This document shows, one piece after another, positions 9,621 to 16,635 of a stretch of 64,000 nt of DNA. Below the pieces are notes generated by a model. It was given only the letters and a program-made list of their open reading frames with translations, searched no databases and was not told the origin of the DNA. The position numbers and the translations under genes are program-made. Position 1 is the first letter of the stretch. Each line of letters starts with the position of its first letter. Location: assembly GCA_025361425.1 (NCBI GenBank), contig JANYAH010000037.1, positions 26,970 to 90,969 of the forward strand, written 5' to 3'. The DNA is from Candidatus Solibacter sp. GTDB lineage: Bacteria; Acidobacteriota; Terriglobia; Bryobacterales; Bryobacteraceae.

Positions 9621-9822
9621 GCCGCTTGCCTCGCTCGCGCCTGAAGGCCAACCGGCCGCCGGCCCCCGGCCGAAAGCACCCCAACCCCGGAAGCCGCGTC
9701 TCTTTCCCCTGGCGCACGCCGTCGAGGATCTCCTGAACCATCCGGTCCAGCCGGTCGGCTGCCGCGCCGCGGGTTCCGCCCGTTTGGCGGGCCATCTTTT
9801 TCGCAATTTCAGGCTTCTTCAT
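9613..9822 (-). CDS. Small HU/IHF-like protein lacking the DNA-binding arm
   Basis: A 69-residue protein whose sequence follows the HU plan: N-terminal KKPEIAKKMARQTGGT, helix VQEILDGVRQGKE, then LPGLGCF where HU has the G-F/L-G-x-F turn. It stops about 20 residues later with a basic tail, so the long DNA-embracing arm with its RNPxTG tip is absent. HU proteins form dimers that bend DNA; whether this short form still binds DNA is open. The same LxGLGxF motif recurs at the start of the overlapping TIR protein, which suggests that the two might pair. Confidence 0.55.
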   Translation of the reverse strand: MKKPEIAKKMARQTGGTRGAAADRLDRMVQEILDGVRQGKETRLPGLGCFRPGAGGRLAFRRERGKRRA

Positions 9823-9875
9823 TCCGATTTCACTCTAGCAACCGGAAAACCGCCTAAAGCCCAAAGGCTCTGCCG

Positions 9876-9905
9876 TATTTAAGATAACTAGCTCTTTATC
9901 AACAA
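9876..9905 (-). promoter_or_regulatory. Possible promoter of the HU-like/TIR pair
   Basis: Read on the minus strand: TTGTTG (9905-9900), 18 bases, TAAATA (9881-9876). The block is markedly AT-rich compared with its surroundings, and an inverted repeat GATAA-N8-TTATC (9883-9900) lies in the spacer. The leader to the ATG at 9822 would be about 50 bases. Confidence 0.35.
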
Positions 9906-9957
9906 TTTAGCAAATCGAAAAAAACGGGAAACTCGTGTCACTCACACATGAAACGAT

Positions 9958-10002
9958 TTTAATTGTGTTTTAAGCGATACTTCACGTGAGGTTAGATATC
10001 AT
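9958..10002 (+). promoter_or_regulatory. Upstream block, copy 1, of the Lys/Thr-rich mini-protein genes
   Basis: A 45-base block ending in TATCAT that aligns without gaps to the block at 10380-10424 (32 of 45 bases identical by hand count). Conserved parts are TTTAATTGT, TTAAG, TTCAC and GGTTnGnTATnAT. There is no normal -35 hexamer 17 bases before the TAT element, so an alternative sigma factor or an activator site is likely. Confidence 0.55.
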
Positions 10003-10050
10003 AGCCGCAGACGACATGTTAGTTCGTCAACCTCCAAGGAGAACTGCACA

Positions 10051-10215
10051 ATGAAAAAATTGATGACGCTGATGCTCGGCATGGCTTTCGTTTTCACCAT
10101 CGTAGCCCCCACCTTCGCCCAGGAAAAGAAGGAAGAGACCACGAAGAAGGAAACCACCAAGAAGAAGAGCAGCAAGAAAAAGACCGACACCACCAAGAAA
10201 GACACCAGCCGCTAA
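10051..10215 (+). CDS. Small secreted Lys/Thr-rich protein, copy 1
   Basis: A 54-residue protein with a clear signal peptide (MKKLMTLMLGMAFVFTIVAP, cut near TFAQ) and a mature part of about 30 residues made almost only of Lys, Thr, Glu, Ser and Asp. ATG 10051 is preceded by AAGGAG at 10036-10041. The mature part is strongly basic and should be unstructured; it could bind DNA, lipopolysaccharide or cell-wall polymers, but no function is known to me. A second copy with the same signal peptide follows at 10471, each with its own upstream block, so the two are separately transcribed paralogs and not an operon. Confidence 0.8.
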   Translation: MKKLMTLMLGMAFVFTIVAPTFAQEKKEETTKKETTKKKSSKKKTDTTKKDTSR

Positions 10216-10379
10216 TCGGCTTGTCTCTGTCACTTTGCTGGGAAGCCGCGTAGCTCTTGCTGCGCGGCCATCCGGTATGTTTTGAACCTGCCCGCTTCCC
10301 CCCCCCTAATTTTCCTTCGCTTACAGTCCCGCAGCCGGAACTCTGTCCCCTGTCGCCGTTGTGCCTCAGATGAATCTAC

Positions 10380-10424
10380 TTTAATTGTCCATTAAGGAAT
10401 CGTTCACATCTGGTTCGCTATGAT
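10380..10424 (+). promoter_or_regulatory. Upstream block, copy 2, of the Lys/Thr-rich mini-protein genes
   Basis: Second copy of the 45-base block, ending in TATGAT. The distance from AATTGT to the TAT element is 36 bases in both copies. Conservation here, outside coding sequence, points to shared control. Confidence 0.55.
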
Positions 10425-10470
10425 GTTTTCGAAGACGCCCTAAACGTCCACCAAACCAGGAGATTTTGCC

Positions 10471-10626
10471 ATGAAAAAACTGATGACTTTGATGCTCGGC
10501 CTTTCGCTTGCCCTCGGCTGCGTGGCCATTACTTTTGCGCAGGACACCACCACCACCACCAAGAAGGAAAAGAAGGCCAAGAAGAAGACTGCCAAAAAGA
10601 AGAAGAGCGACACCACCAAGAGCTAG
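10471..10626 (+). CDS. Small secreted Lys/Thr-rich protein, copy 2
   Basis: A 51-residue paralog of the protein at 10051-10215: the first ten residues (MKKLMTLMLG) are identical, the signal peptide ends near TFAQ, and the mature part starts with DTTTTTKKEKK and is a Lys/Thr/Ala-rich tail. ATG 10471 follows CAGGAG at 10458-10463. The tail differs more than the signal peptide and the upstream block, as expected if only composition matters. It ends 19 bases before a strong stem-loop. Confidence 0.8.
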   Translation: MKKLMTLMLGLSLALGCVAITFAQDTTTTTKKEKKAKKKTAKKKKSDTTKS

Positions 10627-10644
10627 TTCTTCCATTCGAAAATC

Positions 10645-10672
10645 GCCGGATTGCGGTAACACGCAATCCGGC
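10645..10672 (-). terminator. Bidirectional stem-loop; intrinsic terminator for the PAP2 gene
   Basis: Perfect 11-base stem GCCGGATTGCG (10645-10655) and CGCAATCCGGC (10662-10672) with a six-base loop. On the minus strand it is followed by GATTTT, giving a U-tract after the PAP2 gene; on the plus strand it lies 19 bases after mini-protein copy 2 but lacks a U-tract. Confidence 0.7.
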
Positions 10673-10709
10673 ACACCTCCCTCCCCCAACTCCCATGCCT
10701 GTGCAGTTT

Positions 10710-11408
10710 CTACTCTTCACTAACGTTCATTGAGTGCGCACTTCGCGCCTTTTCGAGAAATGCGTTTCTTTTCCCCCGTCCCTGCCAGATATGGTGCGCT
10801 ACCCGAATCAGCGTAGTCCACACGATACCCGCCGCATATCCGGCGAGGACGTCGGTGGGATAATGCACGCCCAGGTAGACCCGGGAGAGCCCGACCGTTA
10901 GCGTAAACGCCAGCGCCGCGCTCCACATCGCCACTTTGCCCGCTAGCGGCCACTCGGCGCGAATCAGTATCTCCGCCAGGCAGAGGAAAAAACAAAAAGA
11001 CACGAGGGCATGACCGCTGGGAAAACCGTAGGTGGATGGCAGCGGATAGCCAAACCAGGGCGCCGGACGAGCCCGGTGGAAGAACAGTTTCATGGCCTCG
11101 CTAAGCAGGTTGGCGCCAACCACGGCGACCGCAAACAGAGCGGCGTCCCGCCCCCTGGCCGCGCGCGCCAGCAACCCCACAATCAACAAACCGCCCGGCC
11201 ACAGCCCCCATCCGCCGCCCACCAGACTGGCGCCTTGCATGACCCACGTCAGCCAGGGTTGGGCAAACGCGTGGACCGCCTCGCGCCCAGCTAGGTCGAA
11301 TTCGGGAGGAACCCCGCGCGCAGCTTGCTGAGCGAGCCAGGCGAACAGGAGCACTGCGCCCGCCGCGACTGCCACGTCGCGAGCTGGGTGGAACTTGGAT
11401 CGGATCAC
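10710..11408 (-). CDS. PAP2-family membrane phosphatase
   Basis: Integral membrane phosphatase of the PAP2 superfamily, 232 residues, five to six membrane helices. The three signature parts are visible in order: K-x6-RP (KLFFHRARP), PSGH (FPSGHALVS) and SR-x5-H-x3-D (SRVYLGVHYPTD), with the histidines of the last two forming the phospho-enzyme site. Likely substrates are undecaprenyl pyrophosphate or a lipid phosphate. It stands alone on the minus strand. Confidence 0.9.
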   Translation of the reverse strand: MIRSKFHPARDVAVAAGAVLLFAWLAQQAARGVPPEFDLAGREAVHAFAQPWLTWVMQGASLVGGGWGLWPGGLLIVGLLARAARGRDAALFAVAVVGANLLSEAMKLFFHRARPAPWFGYPLPSTYGFPSGHALVSFCFFLCLAEILIRAEWPLAGKVAMWSAALAFTLTVGLSRVYLGVHYPTDVLAGYAAGIVWTTLIRVAHHIWQGRGKRNAFLEKARSAHSMNVSEE

Positions 11409-11461
11409 AGTCTCTACTGTACAATTCGACAGAAACTACCGTCGTACGAAGCTGTCCCACT

Positions 11462-11674
11462 TCACCGGCGCAACAGCCACATCACCAGCGATGCCACCGC
11501 GCTTACGACCAGACACGTCGTCAACGGAAAGTAGAAGCTCGAATTCTTACCGTGAATCCGTATATCCCCCGGCAGCCGTCCGAACGGTATCGGCAACCGC
11601 CCAGCTAGCGTCACCACTACCCCCGCCGCCAGTAACACCAGCCCCACAATAATCAGCATTCGACCGAGAGGCAT
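11462..11674 (-). CDS. DUF2905 small membrane protein
   Basis: A 70-residue protein with two membrane helices around the conserved GRLPGDIRIHGKNSSFYFPL segment that marks DUF2905. The family is widespread in bacteria and has no settled function. The start is set at ATG 11674 (MPLGRMLIIVG), which matches the family's usual length; a longer upstream frame exists but has no family match. Confidence 0.8.
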   Translation of the reverse strand: MPLGRMLIIVGLVLLAAGVVVTLAGRLPIPFGRLPGDIRIHGKNSSFYFPLTTCLVVSAVASLVMWLLRR

Positions 11675-11781
11675 AATCACAGTATGCGCTTCCTCGCTGC
11701 CTTTCTCGCCGTCCTCCCCTTTTCTCGCGTGAAGAGGGAGCGAGTGGGGCGGAGCGGCGTCTTCCTCCCGAGGAGGGTTCC

Positions 11782-13266
11782 CTACAACCCCGCAATTTCC
11801 GCGCAGATCGGCTTCAGCGCCGGATACATCGATTGATACACCCGGTGCGCCTTGGCATAGAACGCCGCCTCGCCCGCGTCCGGCGTCACCGCGTCCGTTT
11901 CGCGGATCGCCACCCGGCACATCTCCGGCACGCTGCCGTACTGCCCCGCCAGCGCCAACAGTGCCGCGCCGTAGGCCGACCCTTCCTGCGTTTCTAGCGT
12001 AACCACCCGCTTATTCAGAATCCCCGCCAGCAGCCCCCGCCAGAACGCGCTCTTCGCCCCGCCGCCGGAGGCGCGCACGTCGCTCACCGCCACGCCCAAC
12101 TTTTCGATGATGTCCAGACAATCGCGCTGGCTGTACGACACGCCTTCGATCACCGCGCGAATCAGGTCCGCCCGCGTGCTCCGCGCCGTCAGCCCGACCC
12201 ATCCGCCGCGGATGGTCGCGTCCAGATGCGGCGTCCGTTCGCCCATGAGGTAAGGCAGCCAGAACAGCCCCTGCGCGCCCGCCGGCGATTTCGCCGCCTC
12301 TTCGGTCAGCGCGTCATACTCCACGCCCGGCGCCAGTTGATTGCGGAACCACTGCAAGCTCAGCCCCGCGCCCTGCGTGACGCCCATCACGTGCCACTTG
12401 TCGCGCACCGCGTGGCAGAAGGTGTGCACGCGTCCCGCCGGGTCGTATGCCACCTTCTCCATGTGCGCGAACACCACGCCGCTTGTCCCCAGCGTACAGG
12501 AGACAATTCCCTCTTCCACAATTCCGTTGCCCACCGCGCTGGCCGCCTGATCGCCACCGCCGCCCACCACCGGTGTTCCGGCCTTCAAACCCGTCAGCGC
12601 CGCCACCTCCGCCGTGATCGCGCCCGTGACTTCGCTCGATTCGTAGCAGCGCGGCAGAATTGCCCGATCGAGGCCCAGCCCGTCCATCATCTGGTAGCTC
12701 CACCGCCGCTTCACGACATCGAACACGCTCGTCCCCGACGCGTCGGACACCTCGGTCGCGAACTCGCCCGTCAGCCGGAAGCGAACGTAGTCCTTGGGCA
12801 GCAGCATCTGGCGCACGCGCTCGAAATTGGCGGGCTCGTTGTCCCTCACCCACAGCAGTTTGGGCAGCGTGAACCCAGTCAGCACCGGATTCGCCGTGTA
12901 GCGCAGCACGTTCTCGCGCCCGATTTTGGCGTTGACGAAATCCACCTGCGCCTGGCTGCGCTGGTCGCACCAAATCAGCGAAGGTCGAATCACCTGGTGC
13001 GCCGCATCCAGAATCACCAGACCGTGCATCTGCCCGGAAAGCCCGATGCCCTGCACGTCCGCGCCGCGCACGCCGGCTTTGGCTAGCACGCCGCGGATAG
13101 CCTCCAAAACGGCGTCCCACCAATTCTCGGGACGCTGCTCCGCCCACTGCGGATGTGCCATTTGGATGTCTTCGTGGAGCGCGGTGTACCCCGCGCGTAC
13201 GCCGCCGCGCTCATCGACTAGAAGCGCGCGTGAACTACCGGTACCAACGTCAACGCCAAGCCACAT
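11782..13266 (-). CDS. xylB: Xylulokinase (FGGY carbohydrate kinase)
   Basis: Phosphorylates D-xylulose at O5 with ATP, feeding the pentose phosphate pathway. 494 residues, the normal size. The N-terminal phosphate loop DVGTGSSRALL opens the first domain; LSGQMHGLV and WCDQR are xylulokinase-type substrate motifs; the catalytic aspartate is in GGGGDQAAS; the second domain carries GGGAKSAFW. The start at ATG 13266 (MWLGVDVGTG) is fixed by the position of the phosphate loop, although the frame stays open further upstream. It diverges from the ROK-like kinase with almost no gap, so the two promoters must overlap coding sequence or each other. Confidence 0.92.
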   Translation of the reverse strand: MWLGVDVGTGSSRALLVDERGGVRAGYTALHEDIQMAHPQWAEQRPENWWDAVLEAIRGVLAKAGVRGADVQGIGLSGQMHGLVILDAAHQVIRPSLIWCDQRSQAQVDFVNAKIGRENVLRYTANPVLTGFTLPKLLWVRDNEPANFERVRQMLLPKDYVRFRLTGEFATEVSDASGTSVFDVVKRRWSYQMMDGLGLDRAILPRCYESSEVTGAITAEVAALTGLKAGTPVVGGGGDQAASAVGNGIVEEGIVSCTLGTSGVVFAHMEKVAYDPAGRVHTFCHAVRDKWHVMGVTQGAGLSLQWFRNQLAPGVEYDALTEEAAKSPAGAQGLFWLPYLMGERTPHLDATIRGGWVGLTARSTRADLIRAVIEGVSYSQRDCLDIIEKLGVAVSDVRASGGGAKSAFWRGLLAGILNKRVVTLETQEGSAYGAALLALAGQYGSVPEMCRVAIRETDAVTPDAGEAAFYAKAHRVYQSMYPALKPICAEIAGL

Positions 13267-13326
13267 GTGGACATAGTAACAACCTCCCCGCGGCGCCGGA
13301 TGATAAAATCCAGCTTCGCACTCCAA

Positions 13327-14754
13327 ATGTCCGCTGCCATTTCCGTCTCTCCGAAGTTTCGCCCGGTACTCGACCCGGAGTTCCTGCCGGCATCCCTCTG
13401 GAACCGCGCCTATCGCAGACTGGCGCACATCCGCGGGGCCTGCCCGTTGGCCATTGCCCTGGAGCGCAGCGACGGCTCCGTCTCCGTCTTCCACACCGCC
13501 ACCCTGCCGCACGAAGGCGCCAACATCGCCGTCAACCATCGCTACACGGAGCGCCTGCTGAAGTACCTGCTCTGGCAGAAAGGCGGCTGGCGCATCACCA
13601 TCGCCGGCGAACCGCGAATTGCCGAATACCTGCGCGCCGTTTACGCGCCGGAAGGCGTGCGCGCCTTCGACTATCGCTTCATGGGTGAACGCGTCTATGG
13701 CCGCCCGATGACGTTCGAGAGCGTGCCCTACGGCGCGTGCCCCGAAGAGCGCGAATCCGCCACTCCCCTTGGCCGTCATCTGGATGGCTGCCGTATCGGC
13801 TTCGACCTGGGCGCCAGCGACCGCAAGTGCGCCGCCGTCATCGAAGGCAAAGTCGTCTTCAGCGACGAGGTCCCCTGGAACCCGGCCGTGCAGAGCGACC
13901 CCCAGTATCACTACGACGGCGTCCACGATTCCCTGAAGCGCGCCGCCGCCCACCTGCCGCGCGTCGATGCTATCGGCGGCTCTGCCGCGGGCGTCTACGT
14001 GGCCAACGAAGTCCGCGTCGGCTCGCTCTACCGCGCCGTCCCCCAGGACGTGTTCGACACGCGCATCCGCCGCCTCTTCTTCGACCTGCAAACCGCCTGG
14101 AACGGCATCCCCTTCGACGTCGTCAACGATGGCGAAGTCACCGCGCTCGCTGGGTCTATGGCTCTCGGTTCAAGTGCGCTCAACGCCGGCGCCGTCCTGG
14201 GCGTCGCCTTCGGCAGTTCTCTCGCCGCCGGGTACGTCACCCCACAGGGCAACATCACGTCCTGGCTCAACGAACTCGCCTTCGTCCCCGTGGATTACCG
14301 CGAAGACGCCCCCGCCGACGAATGGTCCGGCGATCCCGGCGTCGGCGCGCAATACTTCTCCCAACAGGCCGTCGGCCGTCTGCTCACTCCCGCCGGTATC
14401 GATCTTCCCTCTGAAATGGCGCTCCCCGTCAAGCTCGAACACGTGCAGAAACTCATGGCCGCCGGCGATGCGCGGGCCCGCAAGATCTACCAGACCATCG
14501 GCGTCTACTTCGGCTACAACATCGCCACCTATGCCGATTTCTACGAGGTGCGCAATCTTCTTGTGCTTGGCCGCGTCCTGACCGGCGCGGGAGGCGATCT
14601 GATCCTCTCCACCGCCACCGAGGTCCTCCGCGCCGAATTCCCCGAAATCGCCGAGCGCATCCGGTATCACATCCCCGACGAGAAGGAGAAGCGCCACGGC
14701 CAGGCCATCGCCGCCGCCAGCCTTCCGTCCATTCCCACCCTGGAGACCAACTAA
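13327..14754 (+). CDS. ROK-like sugar kinase/regulator-fold protein
   Basis: About 475 residues with the actin-like ATPase fold: phosphate-1 loop GFDLGASDRKC, a phosphate-2 segment GVAFGSSLAAGY, and VNDGEVTALAG, which fits the ROK active-site region. The cysteine-rich zinc motif of classical ROK proteins is not visible, and the 150-residue N-terminal extension has no helix-turn-helix I can recognise. Role: probably phosphorylation of a hexose or amino sugar. Start is uncertain: ATG 13327 was preferred because similarity-like sequence begins just after it; ATG 13300 and GTG 13267 are in frame and none has a good ribosome site. Its stop overlaps the start of the deacetylase gene by one base. 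Confidence 0.7.
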   Translation: MSAAISVSPKFRPVLDPEFLPASLWNRAYRRLAHIRGACPLAIALERSDGSVSVFHTATLPHEGANIAVNHRYTERLLKYLLWQKGGWRITIAGEPRIAEYLRAVYAPEGVRAFDYRFMGERVYGRPMTFESVPYGACPEERESATPLGRHLDGCRIGFDLGASDRKCAAVIEGKVVFSDEVPWNPAVQSDPQYHYDGVHDSLKRAAAHLPRVDAIGGSAAGVYVANEVRVGSLYRAVPQDVFDTRIRRLFFDLQTAWNGIPFDVVNDGEVTALAGSMALGSSALNAGAVLGVAFGSSLAAGYVTPQGNITSWLNELAFVPVDYREDAPADEWSGDPGVGAQYFSQQAVGRLLTPAGIDLPSEMALPVKLEHVQKLMAAGDARARKIYQTIGVYFGYNIATYADFYEVRNLLVLGRVLTGAGGDLILSTATEVLRAEFPEIAERIRYHIPDEKEKRHGQAIAAASLPSIPTLETN

Positions 14755-15602
14755 TGCAATTCCATAAATCCACCGCGGATTTCTTCGTTCCGGACGGCAT
14801 CGAACCCGGCGCCGCCCTCGCCCGCACCACCCACCTGTGCATCTCCGCGCATCAGGACGATATCGAAATCATGGCCTACCACGGCGTGGCCGAATGCTTC
14901 GGCCGCAAGGACAAGTGGTTCGCCGGCGTGGTGGCCACCAACGGCGCGGGTAGCCCGCGCACCGGCATCTACGGCGATTACACCGATGAAGAGATGCAGA
15001 AGGTGCGCGTCCTGGAGCAGCGCAAAGCCGCCTACGTCGGCGAGTACGCCTGCCAGATCCAACTCGCCTTCACCAGTTCCGAAGTCAGGGACGCAAAGGA
15101 GCGCGTGGTGGTGGAGGATCTGGCCAAGATCCTGCTCGCCGCCAACCCCGAGTACGTGTACCTGCACAACCCCGCCGATAAACACGATACCCACGTCGGC
15201 GTGACCATGCGCTCCATCGCCGCGTTGCGTGCGGTGCGCGATCGGGTCAAGCCCAAAAAGGTCTACGGCTGCGAAGTCTGGCGCGACCTGGATTGGATGC
15301 TCGACGAAGATAAGCAGGTGCTCCCCGTGAGCGCCCGTTCCAACATCGCCGCCGCTCTGGTGGGGGTTTTCGATTCGCAAGTCAGCGGCGGCAAGCGCTA
15401 CGATCTGGCCACCGCCGGCCGCCGCCTGGCACACGCCACCTATCACGCATCCCACGGCACAGACCAGGAAAGCGCGCTGAGCTTCGCGATGGACCTGACC
15501 CCGCTGGTCGAAGACCCGTCGCTCTCCGTCGCGGATTACGTGCTCTCGCTGGTGGATCGCTTCCGCTCCGACGTGGCCCGCCGCGTGAACGCGCTGGGGT
15601 GA
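14754..15602 (+). CDS. PIG-L family deacetylase
   Basis: Zinc-dependent N-deacetylase of the LmbE/PIG-L family, 282 residues, cytosolic. The metal site is visible as AHQDD (family AHxDD) near residue 30 and DKHDTHVG near residue 143, which supplies the later histidine. Family members remove acetyl groups from N-acetylglucosamine-containing molecules. Because it is translationally coupled to the ROK-like kinase (TAATG overlap), the two probably act on one amino-sugar compound, a deacetylation plus a phosphorylation; the order is not known. Confidence 0.85.
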   Translation: MQFHKSTADFFVPDGIEPGAALARTTHLCISAHQDDIEIMAYHGVAECFGRKDKWFAGVVATNGAGSPRTGIYGDYTDEEMQKVRVLEQRKAAYVGEYACQIQLAFTSSEVRDAKERVVVEDLAKILLAANPEYVYLHNPADKHDTHVGVTMRSIAALRAVRDRVKPKKVYGCEVWRDLDWMLDEDKQVLPVSARSNIAAALVGVFDSQVSGGKRYDLATAGRRLAHATYHASHGTDQESALSFAMDLTPLVEDPSLSVADYVLSLVDRFRSDVARRVNALG

Positions 15603-15626
15603 GCACCCCTCAATTCAGCCGCGGAC

Positions 15627-15679
15627 GCCCCGTACCGCACATGCGGTAGCTCATCGCCGCTGGCGGCGCAGTACGGGGC
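15627..15679. repeat. Compact three-way-junction palindrome
   Basis: A nine-base outer stem, GCCCCGTAC (15627-15635) with GTACGGGGC (15671-15679), encloses two hairpins: ACCGCA-ca-TGCGGT (15634-15647, sharing two bases with the outer stem) and GCCGC-tg-GCGGC (15656-15667). It fills the gap between two convergent genes. It may stop transcription from both sides or be a dispersed repeat; no U-tract is present. Confidence 0.6.
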
Positions 15680-15708
15680 CAATGAAATGCCCAGGATTCT
15701 TGCGCACC

Positions 15709-15975
15709 TCAAAAGAGGCGAGCGCGTTCAGCAGCACGAAACGATGCACGCAGGCGACGGAGTACGATGATCGCAACCGCCGCGCCCGCTACCACCAGCG
15801 CCGCGTCTACGAGCAGGTAACTCCATCCCAGGCGAAACTCGCCGCTGCCGACGGTGGCGGTTCCGGCGAACAGGCAGACCATCGCCGCCGTAGCCCAAGC
15901 CGGTACTCTGCCGCGGCACAAACCGACAATCGCTCCCAGCGCCATGCCGCTGAGAATCGGAATCGCTTCAGCCAT
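15709..15975 (-). CDS. Small membrane protein, last gene of the propeller set
   Basis: An 88-residue protein with three predicted membrane helices (about 5-22, 28-42, 52-72) and a basic C-terminal tail (RRLRASFRAAERARLF). Its ATG at 15975 overlaps the end of the preceding gene by eight bases, so it is translationally coupled to it. No family is recognised. It could anchor or export the soluble products of the four genes before it, which is an inference from position only. Confidence 0.6.
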   Translation of the reverse strand: MAEAIPILSGMALGAIVGLCRGRVPAWATAAMVCLFAGTATVGSGEFRLGWSYLLVDAALVVAGAAVAIIVLRRLRASFRAAERARLF

Positions 15976-16351
15976 GATGCACCTCCGCGGTAGACGTCTC
16001 CATGCCGGCTCCGCTGCCCGGGGCGGCTCCGCCCGATTCGTCGGTCGACCTAGCTCCGCCGCTAGAGTGCGGCAGCACGTTCGCGGCGCGTTGCGCGACG
16101 AAAGGCTGCGGGACGCCGGGCTCATAAAAGCCGCCCATCGCTGGCGCCGGCCCCGCATCCATCGCGCCGGCCGGGGCCTGCGCAGACGTGCTCCCTCTCG
16201 CACTGGCGCCGGTTTCCGATGCGTCGCCCATGGAGGCCATGGCGTCGCTTGACCCAGCGGCGCCGGCGCTGACGGAGCTTGCTCCAATTTGAACGGAGTT
16301 CTCCGAGTGGCCCGCCGGGCCAGCATCCGTGATGATGATTTTTATTTCCAT
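15968..16351 (-). CDS. Ala/Gly/Ser-rich hypothetical protein
   Basis: 127 residues. The first ten (MEIKIIITDA) look like a beta strand; the rest is low-complexity Ala, Gly, Ser, Pro and Met, with no cysteine and no signal peptide. ATG 16351 has a good ribosome site (AGAGGAG). The order after the propeller gene and the coupling to the membrane protein gene show it belongs to the same set. No family is recognised. A disordered spacer or linker role would fit the composition. Confidence 0.55.
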   Translation of the reverse strand: MEIKIIITDAGPAGHSENSVQIGASSVSAGAAGSSDAMASMGDASETGASARGSTSAQAPAGAMDAGPAPAMGGFYEPGVPQPFVAQRAANVLPHSSGGARSTDESGGAAPGSGAGMETSTAEVHHG

Positions 16352-16367
16352 ATATACGCTCCTCTAC

Positions 16368-16619
16368 TCACAGAATGGCGTACCGTCCTTCAAACGTGAT
16401 GGCCACGTTCGTCAGATTCGTCGCCGTGATCCAGTAAGTGCAGCCCGTCGGACTGTAACGCTCGACGGCTACCGACCATTGAATCTCTGGCGCGCCCGAT
16501 TTCGGGGTGATAGGCACGACGGTCCAGATGATGTGGTTCGCCGGGTTCCACCCAAACGTGAACCACTTCTGGGTGGCGTTCGGTCCAAGGTTTCCTGTGA
16601 ATTGCAGTCCGGTTGTCAT
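16368..16619 (-). CDS. Stand-alone copy of the propeller protein's C-terminal domain
   Basis: 83 residues, all matching the last 80 residues of the large propeller protein encoded just before it (about 48 of 80 identical by hand count). Shared motifs include WFTF, KSGAPEI, TYWIT, NLTN and FEGRY. The pattern of alternating hydrophobic residues suggests a small all-beta domain; the many aromatic residues could form a ligand site. ATG 16619 follows AGGAG by ten bases. No signal peptide. The gene looks like a recent tandem duplication of the domain. Family not recognised. Confidence 0.75.
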   Translation of the reverse strand: MTTGLQFTGNLGPNATQKWFTFGWNPANHIIWTVVPITPKSGAPEIQWSVAVERYSPTGCTYWITATNLTNVAITFEGRYAIL

Positions 16620-16635
16620 CTCGCTAGTTCTCCTG

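Noticed and set aside
9621..9806. Longer TIR protein starting at 9806
   Set aside because: The extra 62 residues translate the HU-like gene in another frame and look like Arg/Gly/Ala noise.
9036..9822. Thoeris defence system
   Set aside because: Only a TIR protein is present; no ThsA-like NAD-binding effector lies within several kb.
13267..14091. Longer N-terminal extension of xylulokinase
   Set aside because: The frame stays open but would be opposite the ROK-like gene; xylulokinases begin just before the phosphate loop.
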